Source of the DNA: Candidatus Aquirickettsiella gammari
Lineage (GTDB): Bacteria > Pseudomonadota > Gammaproteobacteria > Diplorickettsiales > Diplorickettsiaceae
Direction: 5' to 3'
DNA: 64,000 bases
Assembly (NCBI GenBank): GCA_002290645.2
Contig: NMOS02000008.1
Coordinates: 1-64,000, forward strand
Shown here: one piece after another, positions 25,987 to 34,866 of the stretch
Position numbering within the stretch: position 1 is the stretch's first letter
How the letters are laid out: each line of letters begins with the position of its first letter
Notes under the pieces: model-generated
Database searches by the model: none
What the model saw: only the letters and a program-made list of their open reading frames with translations
Told to the model about the DNA's origin: nothing
Program-made: the position numbers and the translations under genes

Positions 25987-26697
25987 TTAATAATAATATT
26001 GTTTTAAAGCACAAAGCATTTCATCATAAGATTTCCTTTCTAACTCTATATCCTCAAGATATCCCCAAATACTTCCATAAGTATTAAAAATATATTCAAT
26101 CAACAAATTTACTGTATTAGGATGTGGAGTTAATCTTTGCTTGTATGCTTCCTTAGTTAATCCCTTTTCTAACCAATTTTTCTTGAAGTAAGCAATCCCT
26201 TTGTGTAGATATTTCTCACTTTCTATATAATCTGCAATAATATCAATTTTGCTAAATTTCATAGACATAAGTAATATAATCGCTATTATGCCTGTTCTGT
26301 CTTTACCCGCATAGCAAGCGAAGATACAGCCTTTATTAAAAGATAAACTTAAATATTCAAGCAATGCCTTTATTGTTCCTTTATTTAATTCTAATAAACA
26401 TCTGTAAGAATCATAATAATCATAAAAGCTGGGATTGTTTTTAGTTCGAAAATAATGATTATTATCTTCGATAGGAAATGATTTCCAAATTAACCCTGCT
26501 TCGATTAAAGAATCAGGTTTTCCCTTTTTTAATAACTCATCTTTAGTTCTTAAATCAATATAAACGTTGATTGAAAGCTTAGAGACAATTAAATTAATTT
26601 CCAACTCATTGAGTTTAATTAACTCACTACTTCGATATATAAGTCTTCGTTTTTTATTTTTAAGTTTTGCATAAGCCAAGGGTCTAAAATTTATCAT
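25987..26697 (-). CDS. Tyrosine-phosphatase-fold phosphatase (NikL/PolJ-like role)
   Basis: A 236-residue protein from ATG 26697 (MINFRPLAYAKL), inside the end of the TruD-like gene; a longer form to 26721 is less likely. The active-site loop is C128-YAGKD-R134 followed by TG, the CX5R signature of tyrosine-phosphatase-like enzymes (PF13350 type: GKDRTG). It also has the FRPL...IYRSSEL start and the DLRTKDE segment of that family. In nikkomycin and polyoxin a phosphatase annotated as tyrosine-phosphatase-like (NikL/PolJ) dephosphorylates a pathway intermediate, which suits its place here. Confidence 0.82.
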   Translation of the reverse strand: MINFRPLAYAKLKNKKRRLIYRSSELIKLNELEINLIVSKLSINVYIDLRTKDELLKKGKPDSLIEAGLIWKSFPIEDNNHYFRTKNNPSFYDYYDSYRCLLELNKGTIKALLEYLSLSFNKGCIFACYAGKDRTGIIAIILLMSMKFSKIDIIADYIESEKYLHKGIAYFKKNWLEKGLTKEAYKQRLTPHPNTVNLLIEYIFNTYGSIWGYLEDIELERKSYDEMLCALKQYYY

Positions 26698-27733
26698 TAG
26701 TATTTTCTTCAAAAGAAACAAACTTTTCCATAAGTTGAGCTAACGCTATAGTTGCATAGCAACCACTTGGCAAGAAGAAAGAAAAATCACAACAATATTT
26801 ATTTGGATTTAATAAATCGTCGAAAGTTTCTTCAACTTTAATTTTAGTTTGGATAACAGTATTTCTAGCATGAGATACATTTTTAAATTGATCATTTTCA
26901 AAGAGAACGCGAATATTAGTAGTTTGAGGATAATTCTTTAAAAGATTCAATATATCGTTATTATTAAACAGAAACTTGTACTCTATGGTATCTATGATTT
27001 TTACTGATTCGTACAATTTCATTTTCTGAATATAACGATTTACTTCTATATTCCACAAATATGAAAAATAAGCAGATTGAAAAAAGGCTTGTGTTCTTTT
27101 ATCTAAATCTTGAAAAAATTTGTCAGCATTACCTTGGAAATTCTTGGCTATGGTGCTTAATTCACTTTTTTGTTGAATCAGTTCAGAAAGAGCCACTTCA
27201 TAATCATTTTCTATTAGAGCTTTTCCAATTAAATGTGTATTTTTAACCTGTCCTGGCAATCCAAAACGTTGACTTCCATAATAATTTATAAAAAATAAAA
27301 CATATTCCTTATGCTCTAAAATTTTATTAATAGCTAATGATGTTAGATTTCTAATTGTTACATGAAAACAATTACCTATCAAATTAGAGATTTTTAATGG
27401 TTTTTCCCCTTTTCCTAAATATCTTACATTAATAAATTTTTCATCTATTTTTTTTTCATTAAATTTTTTGAAGTAACTATCATTAAAATAGCGAGGTAAA
27501 GAAATATACTGTGAAGTTATTCCATCTTCATCTTTAAGCCCAGAATAGCAAATATCAGCTTCAGGAAGACCTGTATATTTTGCAATATTTTTAACAGCTT
27601 CAAAAGTTGTGTACCCTAATTTATTTACAGTATAATAATGATAAACTCCGGTATTCGTTGGTGACCAGATCAAATTCATTACTTCAAATACTTGAAAATC
27701 CGCAGGAGTTTGCTTTACCCGATAATCAACCAT
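26684..27733 (-). CDS. TruD-like pseudouridine synthase, probably dedicated to C-nucleoside supply
   Basis: A 349-residue protein with both TruD hallmarks: the catalytic Asp68 in GLKDEDGITSQ and the motif YYGSQRFG at 151-158. Length matches E. coli TruD. It lies in a run of nucleoside-biosynthesis genes with overlaps on both sides, not in its usual housekeeping context. In malayamycin biosynthesis a TruD-like enzyme (MalD) is the main source of 5'-pseudouridine monophosphate, from which a NikO homologue builds the C-nucleoside. I infer the same use here. A second, housekeeping truD elsewhere in the genome would support this. Confidence 0.85.
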   Translation of the reverse strand: MVDYRVKQTPADFQVFEVMNLIWSPTNTGVYHYYTVNKLGYTTFEAVKNIAKYTGLPEADICYSGLKDEDGITSQYISLPRYFNDSYFKKFNEKKIDEKFINVRYLGKGEKPLKISNLIGNCFHVTIRNLTSLAINKILEHKEYVLFFINYYGSQRFGLPGQVKNTHLIGKALIENDYEVALSELIQQKSELSTIAKNFQGNADKFFQDLDKRTQAFFQSAYFSYLWNIEVNRYIQKMKLYESVKIIDTIEYKFLFNNNDILNLLKNYPQTTNIRVLFENDQFKNVSHARNTVIQTKIKVEETFDDLLNPNKYCCDFSFFLPSGCYATIALAQLMEKFVSFEENTNDKF

Positions 27734-27738
27734 ACCTT

Positions 27739-29346
27739 TTAGTCCTTATTAGTTTTCTTAACTATCCACTCTCTTTTACCAAATGGCATCTCTGCATCCA
27801 TTGAAAATTCCGAACATTTTTTCAATAAGTTTTTTGCCTCTATGAGTTGAGTTGAATCTTTAGAGTATTCTAATCCCATTATATGATGCAACCATGGTTC
27901 TTGTCCCATAGCATAGACTACGACTTTAGTACATTGAATAGCAGTTATGATTTGCCATACTTTCTCTGCATTCGAACCACTTAACCGCCTTGATTGATCA
28001 TCTTCACGTTTAATAGGTTTATGAAATAGAGCGCCATATGCCCAACTAAATGGCGCTCCCACACATTCCATTCCAATAAACAGCATATTAACAGGACCTA
28101 TCATTGCCATTAGCATATGATAGAGATTTATATCAAGATTATTTGAATCTACAGCAAATAAAAAAGATTTATCATAAATTTTAATATGATAGGCCAGTTT
28201 AGTTTGTATATTTAAATCACCATGCTCACCTAAAAAAGGAACTCCTGTAATTTCTATTTCATTTGTAGTAATTTTCTCCATTTCTTTTAAAGTTATAATA
28301 GATTGAAAACCAATATGTTTAAGTATATATTCAAGCCCTGGATCGGCTATAAAACCAGAGTTGTTGTCTGGCACAACAATGTATCTAACCTGGTGTCTAA
28401 TCTGCAACAAAGTTTCTAATGAAAAATGGTCTTGATGACTATGAGTAATTAAAACATAATCTATAAAGTTTGGTAGATCTAAGAAAGTAAAGCGTTCATC
28501 TCCTTTGTCATATGCAATCAAGGGATCAATCAATAATGAAATATTTTTTGTCTCAATAAGAACGCAAGCATGGCCAAAGTACCTTACCTTTATATCCTCC
28601 CCATTATATTTTTGATTAAAAGAAGAAGGGGGAATATTATTAAATAAGGCTTCAAAATTTTCGTTACATTTTGCAGATAAATTTAAATTTTGTCGAAGCT
28701 CATTTAAAGAAACTCCATGACGTCTTGATCTACATAATAAATCTATTACAGAATCGTCAAATGAAACCTGCAAATGTACATCTTTAGGATTTGGAAAACG
28801 TGGTGTACTTAGAATAAAGGATCTTTTATCAGACTCCAAAGGTGACAATAAAATAGTTTGTGAACTTTTATCATAATATTTATGGTAAATAAAACTTTCT
28901 ATAAATCTAATGCTGGGGTTATGATTCATATCATATACAAGCTCAACACATCCAGCTAAAAATTTAGGTATTTTGAAGTATATTTGTTCTAATGAATTTC
29001 CGGTGGCTGTTTGTTCAAGAAGCAGATTTAAACCATCTATTGCTTCTGATAACTGAATTAAGTCCTGTCTATTCTCTAATATTTGAGAATATAAGTTTTT
29101 AACATCAACTACTGTGTGGTTACTTAAATTTACAAATGCGCCTCCGCTGAGCTGCTTTTCTGCGCTTGCCTGTTGATGCAATTCAGGATAGGTAATAAAT
29201 GAGCGCAAAATTTTTAAAAAGCGCTTATTCAAGATTAAACCGGCTGTAGTAGGAGAAACCAAATGTGCAGAAGCATACCAACTACATACTAATGGCTCAA
29301 AACAAATAGACGGTTTTAACCAGTATTTTTCCATCGATTTTATCAC
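27739..29346 (-). CDS. MBL-fold metallohydrolase with a long N-terminal domain
   Basis: A 535-residue protein. The C-terminal half is a UlaG-like metallo-beta-lactamase fold with ligand motif HSHQDH at 302-307 (preceded by KVRYFGHACVLIE and LLIDPLIAYD) and further ligands in GEHGD and VDSNN. The N-terminal 240 residues start with a conserved block (CFEPLVCSWYASAHLVSPTTAG) seen with MBL proteins in some peptide-synthetase clusters; its function is unknown to me. It may hydrolyse an ester, lactone or phosphoester intermediate. A GTG start at 29346 and an ATG at 29334 are both possible. Confidence 0.75.
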   Translation of the reverse strand: MIKSMEKYWLKPSICFEPLVCSWYASAHLVSPTTAGLILNKRFLKILRSFITYPELHQQASAEKQLSGGAFVNLSNHTVVDVKNLYSQILENRQDLIQLSEAIDGLNLLLEQTATGNSLEQIYFKIPKFLAGCVELVYDMNHNPSIRFIESFIYHKYYDKSSQTILLSPLESDKRSFILSTPRFPNPKDVHLQVSFDDSVIDLLCRSRRHGVSLNELRQNLNLSAKCNENFEALFNNIPPSSFNQKYNGEDIKVRYFGHACVLIETKNISLLIDPLIAYDKGDERFTFLDLPNFIDYVLITHSHQDHFSLETLLQIRHQVRYIVVPDNNSGFIADPGLEYILKHIGFQSIITLKEMEKITTNEIEITGVPFLGEHGDLNIQTKLAYHIKIYDKSFLFAVDSNNLDINLYHMLMAMIGPVNMLFIGMECVGAPFSWAYGALFHKPIKREDDQSRRLSGSNAEKVWQIITAIQCTKVVVYAMGQEPWLHHIMGLEYSKDSTQLIEAKNLLKKCSEFSMDAEMPFGKREWIVKKTNKD

Positions 29347-29355
29347 TTTTTACTT

Positions 29356-30663
29356 TTAAACTGTAACTTTTCTTATAGGAATATTCCGGGTAACTGTAGT
29401 TGGCCGATCATGTTTTAAGGCGTAAAAAAGCTTATAATATTTATTCGCAATTTCCGGATTTAAAAAATTTCTAGGGAAATACTGTCGATTAAATTCACCA
29501 ACTTCTTCCAATGACATATCTTCGCGCAAATGTTGAAATGGCGTATAAATTGTAGGCCGTATGCGAGCCCCATGTTTTAAACAAGTATTTATCGTAAATT
29601 CAACGTCTTCAGGGGTATCCCCCGGCAAACCTAAAATAATGAAACAGTTGAGCTCTACATTATATTCCTTGCAAATTGATACAATTTCTTCAAATGCTTG
29701 CAAGATTTCTTGTTTACATTTTGGTAAACCCATTGCAGCTGCTCGAGTAAAAGATTCAATTCCTAAACTAATTCGAACACAACCGCTGGCTGCCATTGCT
29801 TGTACTAGTTTGCGATTTAAACATTTTAATACGGTTATACATTTCCAGGAATAAATTTCATTTTTTTGTGATATTTTTTCACAAAATTCAAAAACCCATT
29901 TATGATTAAGAGTAAAAGTTGGGCAATAAAAAGAAACGTATTCAAACGGCTGCTTATTAAATGCATCAACAATATACTCGACTGTACGATCTACAGATAA
30001 TCTACGCTCTGTCTTTCCTTGCATTGGAGGGACATCACAAAATTCGCACATAAAAGGACAACCTCTACCTAAAGGCACGACCAATTCTTGTCTTTCGGGA
30101 ATACCGCAAAATTTATTTAAATCATTTCTGTACATAAAGTTATAACTTATGTAAGGAATTTCATTTACATCAGGTAATACCCAATCCTTAGATTCCAGAA
30201 ATATTCCCGCCGGAATTTGTTTAACTTCTGGTAGCTTAACGCCGGCAAGTAAATTATCAGTAGACATTAAGTATTTAACGTAAGAAGCCACACCAGACTC
30301 ATAATCTCCGAGAGCATGAATTGCATCTAAATCGAATTGGAGAAAAAAAAGGGGTATTTGTTTACTTAAACGCCCAAAAGTTATGACTTTTGCATTTGGA
30401 CAAAATGTCTTTTTATAATTCATGAATCGTGGAAAAGTATCCACACCATCAAAATCATTCATAAGGACAATCAAATCAAATCCTTTTACTAAAAGATCGC
30501 AAATTTCTTTCCATGTGTAATTCAGTGCTGCTGCATCTACGCATTCAACTGAAATATTTGTAATGTTTTCTCTTAAATAACTGGCTACATAATAGAGAGG
30601 AAGATGATGTCCAGCATTAAAATAACTGGGAATATGAGGTGGAATAATACAAAGAATTTTCAT
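29356..30663 (-). CDS. Radical SAM enzyme with cobalamin-binding-like N-terminal domain (NikJ/PolH-like role)
   Basis: A 435-residue protein. The cluster motif is C202-PFM-C206-EF-C209, the standard CxxxCxxC of radical SAM enzymes, within VVPLGRGCPFMCEFC. Residues 1-150 form a Rossmann-like domain similar to B12-binding domains, but no DxHxxG motif is visible, so cobalamin may not bind. In peptidyl-nucleoside pathways the radical SAM enzyme (NikJ/PolH) cyclises 3'-enolpyruvyl-UMP to octosyl acid phosphate. This is the only radical SAM gene of the cluster and lies next to the enolpyruvyl transferase. Confidence 0.85.
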   Translation of the reverse strand: MKILCIIPPHIPSYFNAGHHLPLYYVASYLRENITNISVECVDAAALNYTWKEICDLLVKGFDLIVLMNDFDGVDTFPRFMNYKKTFCPNAKVITFGRLSKQIPLFFLQFDLDAIHALGDYESGVASYVKYLMSTDNLLAGVKLPEVKQIPAGIFLESKDWVLPDVNEIPYISYNFMYRNDLNKFCGIPERQELVVPLGRGCPFMCEFCDVPPMQGKTERRLSVDRTVEYIVDAFNKQPFEYVSFYCPTFTLNHKWVFEFCEKISQKNEIYSWKCITVLKCLNRKLVQAMAASGCVRISLGIESFTRAAAMGLPKCKQEILQAFEEIVSICKEYNVELNCFIILGLPGDTPEDVEFTINTCLKHGARIRPTIYTPFQHLREDMSLEEVGEFNRQYFPRNFLNPEIANKYYKLFYALKHDRPTTVTRNIPIRKVTV

Positions 30664-30691
30664 AAATTGTCCCTAATAATCAAGCACACTA

Positions 30692-32074
30692 CTATATACT
30701 TGAATTTGTTATTGACCCGCCCATTTTTTTAAGGTTATGAATAAAATTTACATATCCTCTTTCTAAATGATGATAGTTTTTCAATTTACTTCTTCCTGGA
30801 GCGTCCAAAGCTAATATAGCTAACATAGCTGCCGCACGTAAGTCCGGACAATTTATAATGTCATCGGTTGAACTTAAGGGTGTCGGGTTTATAGTGACGC
30901 GATTTTCGACTTGCTTTAAGTTTACACCGTATTTATTAACTTCTTTCACATAATTAAACCTATCATGCCAAACATGTTCTACCAAATTACTAATAGCGCT
31001 AGCTTTTAGCATAAGTAAAACCAAAAAAGGATGATGATCAGTACAAACACCCGTAGGTGTAATTTCTATATCAACAGCTTGTAATTGTTGTTGAAAATGT
31101 ACAATAACGATATCAGATTCAATTTTGCAAGTAATTCCTATTTTAGCTAATATTTTCAGCTCTGGTTTTAAAATGGGCCAAGTTTTTTTTAAAGTGATAT
31201 TCTTCAAATGCAATATTATCTTATGGTATCCAGCAATCGCTAAATAAGTAATAATTTCTGAAGGATCTGAGATTATAGAATATGTAACGGGATTTTTAGA
31301 GGGAAAATATTCAATTTCAATTCGAGAGTCATCATAAGAAACTTTGTAACCATTGGCCTTTACAAAGTCTAGCAAATCAATTGCTTCAGATTTAAGAAAA
31401 GGATTAAGAATAATCGTTTTTCCTTTTTTAACGGCTAATGCCATGAGGATAGCTGTTTTAGTAGCACCTGAAGTTAAAGGGCCTATTACTTTTTCTTTAT
31501 GATAAGAGTATTCTTGAATATCAATTAAATTAGGAGAAAATATCTCCTCAGCCTCTGCTTTTATTACTTCATTTTGACAGGTAATTTTCCCTCCAAATTT
31601 TCCCATTACATCCAATATGTGTTGAATAGGTCTTACAAAACCTTTTTCCTTATCCCCAATTTGGCAACCACCACTTTTCCCAAAAATAACTTTTTTGAAT
31701 CTAGCTAAGAGTGCTGGAATAAGATACAAGGAACCATGAATTTGTTCACTTAAATAATTTGGAACTTCATAACTTGATATTTTTTTTGTATCGAGTGTTA
31801 ATGTAGAAGAATGATAGGAACACTCGGCGCCTAAATATTTTAATATATCGATCATTAAGTGAGTATCTAGTAAATCTGGAAGATTATGAAGTGTTATAGG
31901 CACATCCGATAAGATAATTGCGGCAGCCATTATCAAATTTGACGAGTGTCTATAGCCAGATATTCTGATACTAATAGGGCAAAGCTTAGATTTTTCAAAG
32001 ATTAAATATTCGGTCTGTGTGGCAAATTTCATTTTCTTTTCCTTAGAATTCAACACAGATAAAATATCTTCCAT
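30692..32074 (-). CDS. MurA/EPSP-synthase-family enolpyruvyl transferase (NikO/MalO-like role)
   Basis: A 460-residue protein of the MurA/AroA fold, with two inverse-barrel halves. The catalytic-loop Cys137 lies in GKSGGCQIGDK, matching the MurA loop GGCxIG, but the following RPVDLH signature is absent and the MurA N-terminal Lys-Asn motif is replaced by GYRHSSN. It is therefore probably not a peptidoglycan MurA. NikO, PolA and MalO are MurA-like enzymes that enolpyruvylate the 3'-OH of UMP or pseudouridine monophosphate. Position between the radical SAM gene and the pyrimidine flavoprotein fits. GGGAGC precedes the start. Confidence 0.85.
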   Translation of the reverse strand: MEDILSVLNSKEKKMKFATQTEYLIFEKSKLCPISIRISGYRHSSNLIMAAAIILSDVPITLHNLPDLLDTHLMIDILKYLGAECSYHSSTLTLDTKKISSYEVPNYLSEQIHGSLYLIPALLARFKKVIFGKSGGCQIGDKEKGFVRPIQHILDVMGKFGGKITCQNEVIKAEAEEIFSPNLIDIQEYSYHKEKVIGPLTSGATKTAILMALAVKKGKTIILNPFLKSEAIDLLDFVKANGYKVSYDDSRIEIEYFPSKNPVTYSIISDPSEIITYLAIAGYHKIILHLKNITLKKTWPILKPELKILAKIGITCKIESDIVIVHFQQQLQAVDIEITPTGVCTDHHPFLVLLMLKASAISNLVEHVWHDRFNYVKEVNKYGVNLKQVENRVTINPTPLSSTDDIINCPDLRAAAMLAILALDAPGRSKLKNYHHLERGYVNFIHNLKKMGGSITNSSI

Positions 32075-32163
32075 TTTAAAATAGCTCCCTAGTTATTTTT
32101 GTATATAATATCAGAGTTTATATTTGTTGCAGAGTTTTTATTAAAATTTAAGGAAATGGATTT

Positions 32164-33375
32164 ATGCATGACTCAAAATTTATGTCATTAAAATCCTCTA
32201 ACGATCGCTTATCTATAAAACTTTTTCACAATAAACTTTCCAGCCCCTTAATAGTTGCTTCTGGTACGCTGATTGAAAAATATGAGGACATTGAACCTTA
32301 TTTGTTAGCAGGTGCTGGAGCAGTCGTACCACGTACAACGCGTTATTACATGGAAAGAAAGACCCACCCCATTCCTCATTTATATCACTATGGCTCAAAA
32401 AAATACCCTATTATGATTAATGCTGAATGGACAGGTGAAGACATTAATTATTGGCGGCCTTATTTAAATTCGATGTCTTTGAATAAAAAAACTATTATGT
32501 CGATTTCAGGTAGAGATCTGAAAGGATGTGTAAAAGTATGTAAAGAACTAGATCAATATGCCGGATGGCCTTACCTAGAAATCAATGTTAGCTGCGCGCA
32601 CAGCAATCATGTACATGGGATGATAACCAGGAATGAAGAGCACATTCGCACGCTCATTACTGAATTAAAGGACGCTAATCTCAAAACTCCGATTGCTTTA
32701 AAGCTTGGCTATTCTGATCATATAGTACATTTAGCAGGTGTAGCAAAAGAAGCCGGCGTAGATGCCATTGTCGCGATCAACACCTTTGGTCCAGTTTTTG
32801 ATTTTAGCATTTCTGAAAATGGGCAGCCTCATCCTGTATTGGGAATTCGTAGCGGCACAGGAGGGTTGTCAGGCGCCCCTCTCTTTAATATTGCATTAAC
32901 TGCTATTGCAGCAATTAAACGCCAAGTGGACATACCAATTATAGGATCAGGTGGAGTTATTACTGCTGAAAACGCTTTGAAAATGATGATGGCAGGTGCT
33001 GATGCAGTACAAATTTATTCGGCGCTTCATGTCAGAGGAATTAATGCACCTACTTATTTCACAGAGCTCAATCACGAGTTGATAAAAAAAATGGATAGAT
33101 ATGGGATAGTCAATATTACCGATATTATTGGTAAAGCTTTATATATTTTGGATCAAAACACCCAGGTAGAAGTGAAGGTGCCAACGCTTAATGAATCTCA
33201 ATGCATAGGGTGTGACTTATGTATAGATATTTGCTTACCTCGAGCTATTACAACTATTGATAGCACAGCAAATAAAGTGGGTCATATCATTCAAATAGAC
33301 AAAAAAATTTGTATTGGTTGCGGGCACTGTGTACCAACTTGCCCTACTACTCCACGAGCACTCAGCTATTCTTAA
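32164..33375 (+). CDS. Dihydropyrimidine-dehydrogenase-like flavoprotein (PreA-like)
   Basis: A 403-residue protein with a TIM-barrel FMN domain (residues about 10-315: LNVSCAHSN-like catalytic Cys loop near INVSCAHSNH, PIALKLGYSD, VAINTFGPV, GGLSGAPL, IIGSGGV) and a C-terminal two-cluster ferredoxin (CIGCDLCIDIC and CIGCGHCVPTC). Length and order match PreA, the catalytic subunit of NAD-dependent dihydropyrimidine dehydrogenase; the partner PreT is absent. It may reduce the uracil ring of the nucleoside to a 5,6-dihydro form or make a precursor. It is divergent from the enolpyruvyl transferase gene. AGGAAATGG is a good ribosome site. Confidence 0.85.
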   Translation: MHDSKFMSLKSSNDRLSIKLFHNKLSSPLIVASGTLIEKYEDIEPYLLAGAGAVVPRTTRYYMERKTHPIPHLYHYGSKKYPIMINAEWTGEDINYWRPYLNSMSLNKKTIMSISGRDLKGCVKVCKELDQYAGWPYLEINVSCAHSNHVHGMITRNEEHIRTLITELKDANLKTPIALKLGYSDHIVHLAGVAKEAGVDAIVAINTFGPVFDFSISENGQPHPVLGIRSGTGGLSGAPLFNIALTAIAAIKRQVDIPIIGSGGVITAENALKMMMAGADAVQIYSALHVRGINAPTYFTELNHELIKKMDRYGIVNITDIIGKALYILDQNTQVEVKVPTLNESQCIGCDLCIDICLPRAITTIDSTANKVGHIIQIDKKICIGCGHCVPTCPTTPRALSYS

Positions 33376-34202
33376 GCGGTTACTTCTAAAGGCACACAAT
33401 GCCCAATATTACTATATTTATTATGGGTAACAGGAAATAATGGTGGGTATTCTCCCATCTCTCTAGCAACTCTCATCGCAGTTATAAGATTCAAAGGATC
33501 TTGAACTAAGCTATAAACCTGCTTTATATCCTCAATAACATAATAAACTCTTTGTAATATATCGGCACGAAAAGGCTCTCTGAAAATATTAACAATATCA
33601 AAGGACTTGTGTATATTTTCTGTATTTTTCAAGCTGTGTAGTGTCTCAGCATATGAAGACATAATACTACTACCATATATTTTTGTACCTGCTTCTGTCT
33701 TAATGAGTCCTGTTTCTGTTGTAAACCAGATCAATCTTGTAATTAAAGGCCTATCTAGCTCACTCAGAGTAAGCGAAAATTTTGCAAATTCTTGCATAAA
33801 ATCTGCATATTCTTGTGATAATAACATGGTACAATGACCAAACAATTCATGAAATATATCAGGATCTTTAGATAAATCCTCTTCGCATTCGGAACGTATA
33901 TTGGTAGCAGATGGAAATTTACGTTCGGCTAACATACTAAAGTATGTATTATATTCAACTAAACCAGACACAGGTACAACTTGCCATTTAGTCGCACTAT
34001 AAATTTTATCTGATACCTCATAAAGTTGTGGAACCCTAGAAACTGGCAAATCAAATTCTTTCAATTTTTTTAAAAAAATTGAAAATGCTTTATCTTGTAT
34101 ATTTGTAAACTGTTTCGTATATAATTTATGCCACATTAAATCATCTTCGGCGCTAAATTTAATAGTTTCTCTCATACAGCTATTTTGAATCATGTGCGAC
34201 AT
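33372..34202 (-). CDS. Pterin-dependent aromatic amino acid hydroxylase (phenylalanine hydroxylase-like)
   Basis: A 276-residue bacterial-type hydroxylase. Iron ligands are H118 and H123 (FHELFGHC) and E163 (WFTTETGL), with the usual spacing. The short single-domain form matches monomeric bacterial enzymes (about 260-300 residues). The pterin-recycling dehydratase is coded at 50021-50359 in the same cluster. It makes Tyr, or, as PacX does in pacidamycin biosynthesis, meta-Tyr for a peptidyl nucleoside. Ring position cannot be read from motifs. GGAGAAGTGAT gives a good start. Confidence 0.9.
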   Translation of the reverse strand: MSHMIQNSCMRETIKFSAEDDLMWHKLYTKQFTNIQDKAFSIFLKKLKEFDLPVSRVPQLYEVSDKIYSATKWQVVPVSGLVEYNTYFSMLAERKFPSATNIRSECEEDLSKDPDIFHELFGHCTMLLSQEYADFMQEFAKFSLTLSELDRPLITRLIWFTTETGLIKTEAGTKIYGSSIMSSYAETLHSLKNTENIHKSFDIVNIFREPFRADILQRVYYVIEDIKQVYSLVQDPLNLITAMRVAREMGEYPPLFPVTHNKYSNIGHCVPLEVTA

Positions 34203-34238
34203 ATCACTTCTCCTAAAATAATTATTTTGACAAAAAAT

Positions 34239-34862
34239 TTATTTAATAAATTCAATTTGCACACTTAATCTAGAAGCTTTAGATATATCAGTAACCGGTG
34301 TCACCATATGCCATGAGCAATCTGTTCTGAAAATTAAAACTGAAAAAGTAACAAGTGGAGGCACAGAAAAATGCACGTCGTGAACATGCTTACTTCCTAA
34401 AAGATTAAAATACCCACCCCAATCTCTTGACCAGAAATCGTTGAAATAAAATATTTGAGTTAAAATTTTATCGCTATTGTCAATATGGGGAGATACCCAG
34501 TCGCCTTTTTCAAATTTATAAAAACTAATATTTATCTCCATTTCCTTTAAATTTACTTTAGTGCTTTCAGAAAGACAATCGATATAGTCTTTAGATAAAA
34601 TAAATTCAGCAAAATTGAACCAAATATTTGCTACATTTTTTTTAGCCGTGTTATTAATCCGGTTTCTTAAAATTATGTCCTGTATCCAAAAAGAATAATG
34701 TTTCTTTGAACCTTCATTTCGCAAGCAGTGTGTAAAACCTTCTTTTGGGTAAACTTGAATTAATTGATCTAGGTAGGGATTATCGATCAAATTAGTCATT
34801 ATCCGACAACAATTGTTATCTCTTTGATAAAACGTATGCTTAAGCGACAAAATATTAATCAT
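34239..34862 (-). CDS. 2-oxoglutarate/Fe(II)-dependent oxygenase (second copy)
   Basis: A 207-residue protein from ATG 34862 (MINILSLKHTF), just after the SDR stop; a longer GTG form to 34892 overlaps the SDR. The iron triad is H126-x-D128 (VSPHIDNSD) and H185 (CSWHMVTPV), and R198 (SRLSVQIEF) would hold 2-oxoglutarate. It is a distant paralogue of 25315-25971 (shared WGG and SWHxVxPV blocks). Its neighbours are the phenylalanine hydroxylase and an SDR, so it may act on the amino acid part, for example beta-hydroxylation, rather than on the nucleoside. Confidence 0.82.
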   Translation of the reverse strand: MINILSLKHTFYQRDNNCCRIMTNLIDNPYLDQLIQVYPKEGFTHCLRNEGSKKHYSFWIQDIILRNRINNTAKKNVANIWFNFAEFILSKDYIDCLSESTKVNLKEMEINISFYKFEKGDWVSPHIDNSDKILTQIFYFNDFWSRDWGGYFNLLGSKHVHDVHFSVPPLVTFSVLIFRTDCSWHMVTPVTDISKASRLSVQIEFIK

Positions 34863-34866
34863 TGTT

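Noticed and set aside
30692-32074. Housekeeping MurA for peptidoglycan
   Set aside because: The N-terminal Lys-Asn and RPVDLH signatures of MurA are missing and the gene sits in a nucleoside cluster, so a NikO/MalO-like role is more likely.
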